A DNA stretch of 64,000 nucleotides from contig UQCR01000009.1 of NCBI GenBank assembly GCA_900539655.1, positions 1 to 64,000 on the forward strand, in the 5' to 3' direction. The position numbers and the translations under genes were made by a program. Source of the stretch: an uncultured Robinsoniella sp. (lineage in GTDB: Bacteria; Bacillota; Clostridia; Lachnospirales; Lachnospiraceae). The notes under the pieces are model-generated. The model had not been told where the DNA came from, ran no database searches, and saw only the letters and a list, made by a program, of their open reading frames with translations. Shown in pieces: positions 60,702-64,000 of the stretch (positions are counted from its first letter, which is position 1; every line of letters starts with the position of its first letter).

Positions 60702-61649
60702 TTAGTCTACGCGGATACCGCCGTGGTTATCTACAGCCGCCTGTCCTTCTTCGGAGATTGCAAATTCTAAGAATGCTTTTCCTGCATCTGTTACTTTATC
60801 ATCATAGTAGCAGAAAAGGAATGGTCTGCTCAGAGGATATTCTCCGGATTTTGCTAATTCAGCAGTTGGTTCTACGCCTGCTACTGTAAGAGATTTTACT
60901 GTGTCATCGATGAAAGAGAAGGATACATAACCGATTGCATTTTCATTTCCTGCAACAGCTGCCTGTACCGGACCATTTCCTTCAGATACAGATGCATTTC
61001 CGGAAAGTCCGCCTGCATCTTCCAGTTTAATTAACTCTTCAAATGCACTTCTTGTTCCTGAACTTTCTTCACGGGATACTACGAAGATATCTTCATCATT
61101 TCCGCCAACATCTTTCCAGTTTGTAATTTTACCGGAGTAAATATCTGCCAGCTGCTCTTCTGTAATGTCTTTTACTGCTTCATTAGCAGGATTTACAATA
61201 ATTGCAATTCCGTCATACGCGAAAACTTCTGTCTTTAATGCGTCTTCTTTTTCTTCATCCTTTATTTCTCTGGATGCAGCACCGATATTGTTTGTTCCGG
61301 ATTTTGTATCTGTGATACCTGCTGAGGAACCGCTTCCTGTATACTCGATGGTTACATCAGGATTCTGAGCTTCAAACTCATCTTTCATATCGTTTAAGAT
61401 CTTCTCTACGGAAGTAGATCCTGTAATTACTATATTTCCACTGATATCTCCTGCGGGAGCTTCGCTTCCGTCTGCACTTGCTGACTCTGATGAAGCGGCT
61501 TCAGTTGTTGCTGCCTGTGTGTCACCAGCCCCTGCTTCTGTAGCTGCTGTTGTGCTTGGTGAGGTCTCTGTTGTTCCTGTATTGCTTCCGCAAGCAACCA
61601 GTCCTAATGTCATAATTCCAACTACCGCCATTGCGATTAATTTCTTCAT
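60702..61649 (-). CDS. pstS: Phosphate-binding lipoprotein PstS
   Basis: The 315-residue protein has a lipoprotein signal with lipobox LVAC (Cys20), a Thr/Ala/Ser/Glu-rich linker (about 21-68) and the PBP-like phosphate-binding domain. ITGSTSVEKIL, EYTGSGSSAGITD and SREESSGTRSAFEEL hold the phosphate-contacting Ser/Thr/Arg residues. The ATG at 61649 has GGAGG eight bases upstream. First gene of the pst operon, under a PhoP-box promoter. Confidence 0.96.
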   Translation of the reverse strand: MKKLIAMAVVGIMTLGLVACGSNTGTTETSPSTTAATEAGAGDTQAATTEAASSESASADGSEAPAGDISGNIVITGSTSVEKILNDMKDEFEAQNPDVTIEYTGSGSSAGITDTKSGTNNIGAASREIKDEEKEDALKTEVFAYDGIAIIVNPANEAVKDITEEQLADIYSGKITNWKDVGGNDEDIFVVSREESSGTRSAFEELIKLEDAGGLSGNASVSEGNGPVQAAVAGNENAIGYVSFSFIDDTVKSLTVAGVEPTAELAKSGEYPLSRPFLFCYYDDKVTDAGKAFLEFAISEEGQAAVDNHGGIRVD

Positions 61650-61716
61650 AATTTTTTCCTCCAAAACTTTTCTAATTTGTTCTTACAAGAAAGTATTCTA
61701 ATAGATGCGTATAAAG

Positions 61717-61748
61717 ATTATATATTGTATATGTAAAGTTTATGTAAA
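61717..61748 (-). promoter_or_regulatory. pstS promoter with a two-repeat PhoP box
   Basis: On the minus strand TTTACATAAAC TTTACATATAC gives two direct 11-bp repeats (61731-61737 and 61742-61748 in plus coordinates), followed by TATAAT at 61717-61722. TT(A/T)ACA repeats with an 11-bp period are the binding pattern of PhoP in Gram-positive bacteria. The PhoP/PhoR genes lie directly upstream. Confidence 0.75.
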
Positions 61749-61827
61749 ATCAAAAATTATACTTATAAAAATAAAAAATGCTTATTTTTGACAGCGGAAA
61801 AATCAGTAAAAACCATTTTTCATTACA

Positions 61828-61877
61828 AAAAAACAGCTGTTTTATCAAGAATTTTCCTGAAAAACAGCTGTTTTTTT
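61828..61877 (-). terminator. Terminator of the phoP-phoR operon
   Basis: AAACAGCTGTTTT recurs at both ends of the hairpin, with a loop that also pairs (TCAAGAA/TTCCTGA). A T-run follows on the minus strand, 10 bp past the phoR stop. A/T tracts make it symmetrical. Confidence 0.85.
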
Positions 61878-61886
61878 ATATTACAA

Positions 61887-63548
61887 TTATAAATGGATTG
61901 TAATTTCCGTTCCTTCATCGGGAGTACTGTGAACTTCAATATATCCGCCCTGGTATTCCACCACATGCTTTACAATAGAAAGTCCTAATCCCGTACCACC
62001 CGTCTGTTTGGAATGGCTTTTATCAATCCTGTAAAATCTTTCAAAAATACGTTCCTGGTATTTGCTGGGGATACCGATTCCGGTATCCGACACCCTGATC
62101 ACCGGATGCTGATCCTCTTCTGAGATAGAAATCGTTACCTTTCCACCCTGTCTGTTATACTTAATACCATTTTCGCAAAGATTATAAATCAAATCCAGCA
62201 TCATTGCGCGGACAGCCACCATTTTTACCGGAGAGCCCTCAAGATGCAGGGTTACCATATTCCGCTCTGCTACCGGCAATAAGCGCTCTATAATTTCCGA
62301 TGAAATTTCATACAAATCCACAAGTTCTTTCGTGGTTCGTGCATCTTTTTCATCCAGTCGGCTGATTTTAATGATATCCTCCACCAGAGAAATCAGACGT
62401 GCTGCCTCTTTGTAGATTTTACCGGCGAACTGTGGAATATCCTGGGGCTGTACCATGCCGTTCTGCATCAGTTCCGCATATCCGGAAATCGATGTCAGCG
62501 GAGTTTTCAGCTCATGGGATACATTTGCTGAAAATTCCCGACGCATTTTCTCAGCCTTGTATTTCTCGGTAATATCCAGTACAAACAGAACCGCTCCCTG
62601 GATGCTTCCTTCCTGGATAACCGGATTGCCAAAAAATTGAATGGTAGTTTCATCCAGCTTTAGTATCTCACTGTGGGTTTCCCCTTTCATAGACTTCTCC
62701 ACTGTATTCTGAAGCTGCTGGCTGCGGTTGAACAGTGAAATATTCTTCCCGATATATTGCATACTTGGTGCTCCCAGTATATTTTTACAGCTCTGGTTAA
62801 TAAATACAATGCGTGATTCTTTATCCAGCAGGATTAAGCCTTCATTCATATTCGTGGTAATGGTATTAAACTTTTCCTTCTGCTCAATCAGATCCGTCAT
62901 CTGGTCCTTAATCTGATAATTTTGTTTTTCAATCCTGTTCAGCAGCGGAAACAACTCGTTAAATGATACCTTCTGAGTTGGATGCTGCAAATCAATATTA
63001 TTAATATTAGAGATAATACCATTTGCAAGCTTTGTGGCAATCAGGAAAGAGCCCAGCAGTATAATCAGCGAAATCACGCATGCCGCTGGCAGAACCTTCA
63101 TAAATGTAGGAATCAGGCCGTCAATGGTACCGGATACCCTTAAGAAGCTACCTGTTGACAATTTTATAGCATAATAATACGTATGCTTTCTCAATGTGTC
63201 TGAGGTTCTTTTGGAAATGCCGGTTCCATTCTTAGCTGCATCCTTAATTTCCGGGCGCTCCAGATGATTTTCCATTTTACCGGCATCTGCCTGGCTGTCG
63301 TAAATAACTGTTCCGTCCGGACTTATATAGGTGATTCTGGAAGGTGTCTGTGCCTCTATTTCATCCAAAAAAGAAACAGGGTCCGCCAGGCCCTCATAGG
63401 CCTTGGCGATGTACACTGCTTCCGTCTTTAATTCGTTTTTTAGTTGTTGCTGCATATTATAGTTAAAAAACAGTACAAATGCAACCGTTATGAAAATAAC
63501 AGTTAAAATCCCCAGTCCAAATACATTTTTATAGATCTTCTTTTTCAT
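61887..63548 (-). CDS. phoR: PhoR-type sensor histidine kinase
   Basis: The 553-residue kinase has a membrane helix (about 10-30), an extracytoplasmic sensor region (about 35-145), a second helix (about 150-172), a HAMP-like linker, a PAS domain (about 225-330), HisKA with His345 in FSANVSHELKTPLTSISGY, and a full HATPase domain (NLCENGIKYN, DTGIGIPSKYQERIFERFYR, GGTGLGLSIVKHVVE). The PhoR assignment rests on this architecture and on the neighbouring pst operon. It overlaps the regulator gene by 4 bp. Confidence 0.92.
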   Translation of the reverse strand: MKKKIYKNVFGLGILTVIFITVAFVLFFNYNMQQQLKNELKTEAVYIAKAYEGLADPVSFLDEIEAQTPSRITYISPDGTVIYDSQADAGKMENHLERPEIKDAAKNGTGISKRTSDTLRKHTYYYAIKLSTGSFLRVSGTIDGLIPTFMKVLPAACVISLIILLGSFLIATKLANGIISNINNIDLQHPTQKVSFNELFPLLNRIEKQNYQIKDQMTDLIEQKEKFNTITTNMNEGLILLDKESRIVFINQSCKNILGAPSMQYIGKNISLFNRSQQLQNTVEKSMKGETHSEILKLDETTIQFFGNPVIQEGSIQGAVLFVLDITEKYKAEKMRREFSANVSHELKTPLTSISGYAELMQNGMVQPQDIPQFAGKIYKEAARLISLVEDIIKISRLDEKDARTTKELVDLYEISSEIIERLLPVAERNMVTLHLEGSPVKMVAVRAMMLDLIYNLCENGIKYNRQGGKVTISISEEDQHPVIRVSDTGIGIPSKYQERIFERFYRIDKSHSKQTGGTGLGLSIVKHVVEYQGGYIEVHSTPDEGTEITIHL

Positions 63549-64000
63549 TCTTTATTTCCCATTTTATAGCCTACTCCGCGAACGGTCTCTATCATATTGC
63601 CGCTGGAACCCAATTTCTGTCTCAGCGATCCTATATGAACATCAACGGTACGGCTTTCCCCTTCGTAATCATAATTCCAGATTACTTCCAGTATTTTATC
63701 CCGGGAAAGTACGATTCCCTGGTTTTTCATCAAATACGTAAGAAGTTCAAATTCTTTGTAGGTCAAAACAACCTCTTTACCACTGACCGTTACTTCATGC
63801 TTCTGGATATCCAGACGAATATCACCAAGCACCATCATATCGGTGGAAATGCTTTTCTGACTTCTGCGAAGGACTGCTTTGATTCTGGAAATCAGTTCCA
63901 TTACGCCAAAGGGTTTCGTTACATAATCATCCGCGCCCACGTCCAGTCCCTTAACCTTATCGTATTCCGTAGATTTCGCTGTCAGCATAATAACAGGGAT
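63545..64000 (-). CDS. phoP: PhoP/PhoB-type response regulator (N-terminus beyond the window)
   Basis: The frame is still open at the window edge, so the first ~75 residues, including the phosphorylation Asp, are missing. Visible parts are the receiver end (IPVIMLTAKS, GADDYVTKPF with the conserved Lys) and a complete OmpR-type winged helix ending RTVDVHIGSLRQKLG...TVRGVGYKMG. It should bind the PhoP box at the pstS promoter. Confidence 0.92.
   Translation of the reverse strand: MPVIMLTAKSTEYDKVKGLDVGADDYVTKPFGVMELISRIKAVLRRSQKSISTDMMVLGDIRLDIQKHEVTVSGKEVVLTYKEFELLTYLMKNQGIVLSRDKILEVIWNYDYEGESRTVDVHIGSLRQKLGSSGNMIETVRGVGYKMGNKE

Overview
The window comes from the chromosome of a Gram-positive Firmicute, most likely a gut member of the Lachnospiraceae (Clostridia). 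Pointers are the moderate-to-low GC, strong GGAGG ribosome binding sites, the rplU-prp-rpmA-obgE order with an L27 that carries a Prp-cleaved leader, short HisG plus HisZ, the B12-binding radical SAM / TIGR03936 / RNase G cluster, and Ser/Thr/Ala-rich lipoproteins. No rRNA, tRNA, CRISPR array, phage or transposase gene was seen.

1-18.4 kb: a host-glycan locus. A 2415-residue secreted GH101 endo-alpha-N-acetylgalactosaminidase (catalytic Asp850 and Glu882) would release Gal-beta-1,3-GalNAc from mucin core-1 O-glycans. A CUT1 ABC importer (lipoprotein plus two permeases), a 59-residue membrane protein and a GH112 galacto-N-biose phosphorylase (general acid Asp313) would import the disaccharide and split it with phosphate. 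A divergent AraC regulator sits beside the importer promoter. Between GH101 and GH112 lie an SGNH hydrolase, a DUF1002 protein and queT under a preQ1-I-type riboswitch. The block is bracketed by two direct copies of a palindromic intergenic repeat whose 38-bp core is inverted between the copies.

18.4-24.7 kb: a MacB-like ABC exporter (ATPase, membrane-anchored COG1361-type protein, FtsX-type permease) divergent from an OmpR/sensor-kinase pair. 24.7-29.1 kb: the ribosome/GTPase operon rplU-prp-rpmA-obgE-yhbY-nadD-yqeK-rsfS. 29.1-34.4 kb: glyoxalase, PHP phosphoesterase, RNase G and two radical SAM-linked proteins. 34.4-39.1 kb: a Na/Pi cotransporter behind two small genes of unknown role, tag, and a cell-wall-binding NAGPA-domain protein.

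39.2-44.4 kb: hisZ-hisG-hisD-hisB-hisIE, in which HisIE carries an N-terminal HisF-like domain that has lost its catalytic Asp (Phe11). 44.4-56.7 kb: housekeeping genes (recU, RluA- and RsuA-family pseudouridine synthases, YgiQ radical SAM, HAD hydrolase, RsmF-type methyltransferase, a small alarmone synthetase, M23 peptidase, ylbJ, a coiled-coil protein, coaD, rsmD). A family of short inverted-repeat elements with GAGCGTGTTT ends is scattered among them. 57-64 kb: the phosphate regulon phoP-phoR and pstS-pstC-pstA-pstB-phoU, with a two-repeat PhoP box at the pstS promoter and an unusually long PstA.

Nothing in the window is clearly a new multi-gene system. The least explained items are the invertible-core repeat that brackets the glycan locus, the degenerate HisF domain on HisIE, the short translated leader ahead of the phosphate-transporter operon, and the extracytoplasmic insertion in PstA.
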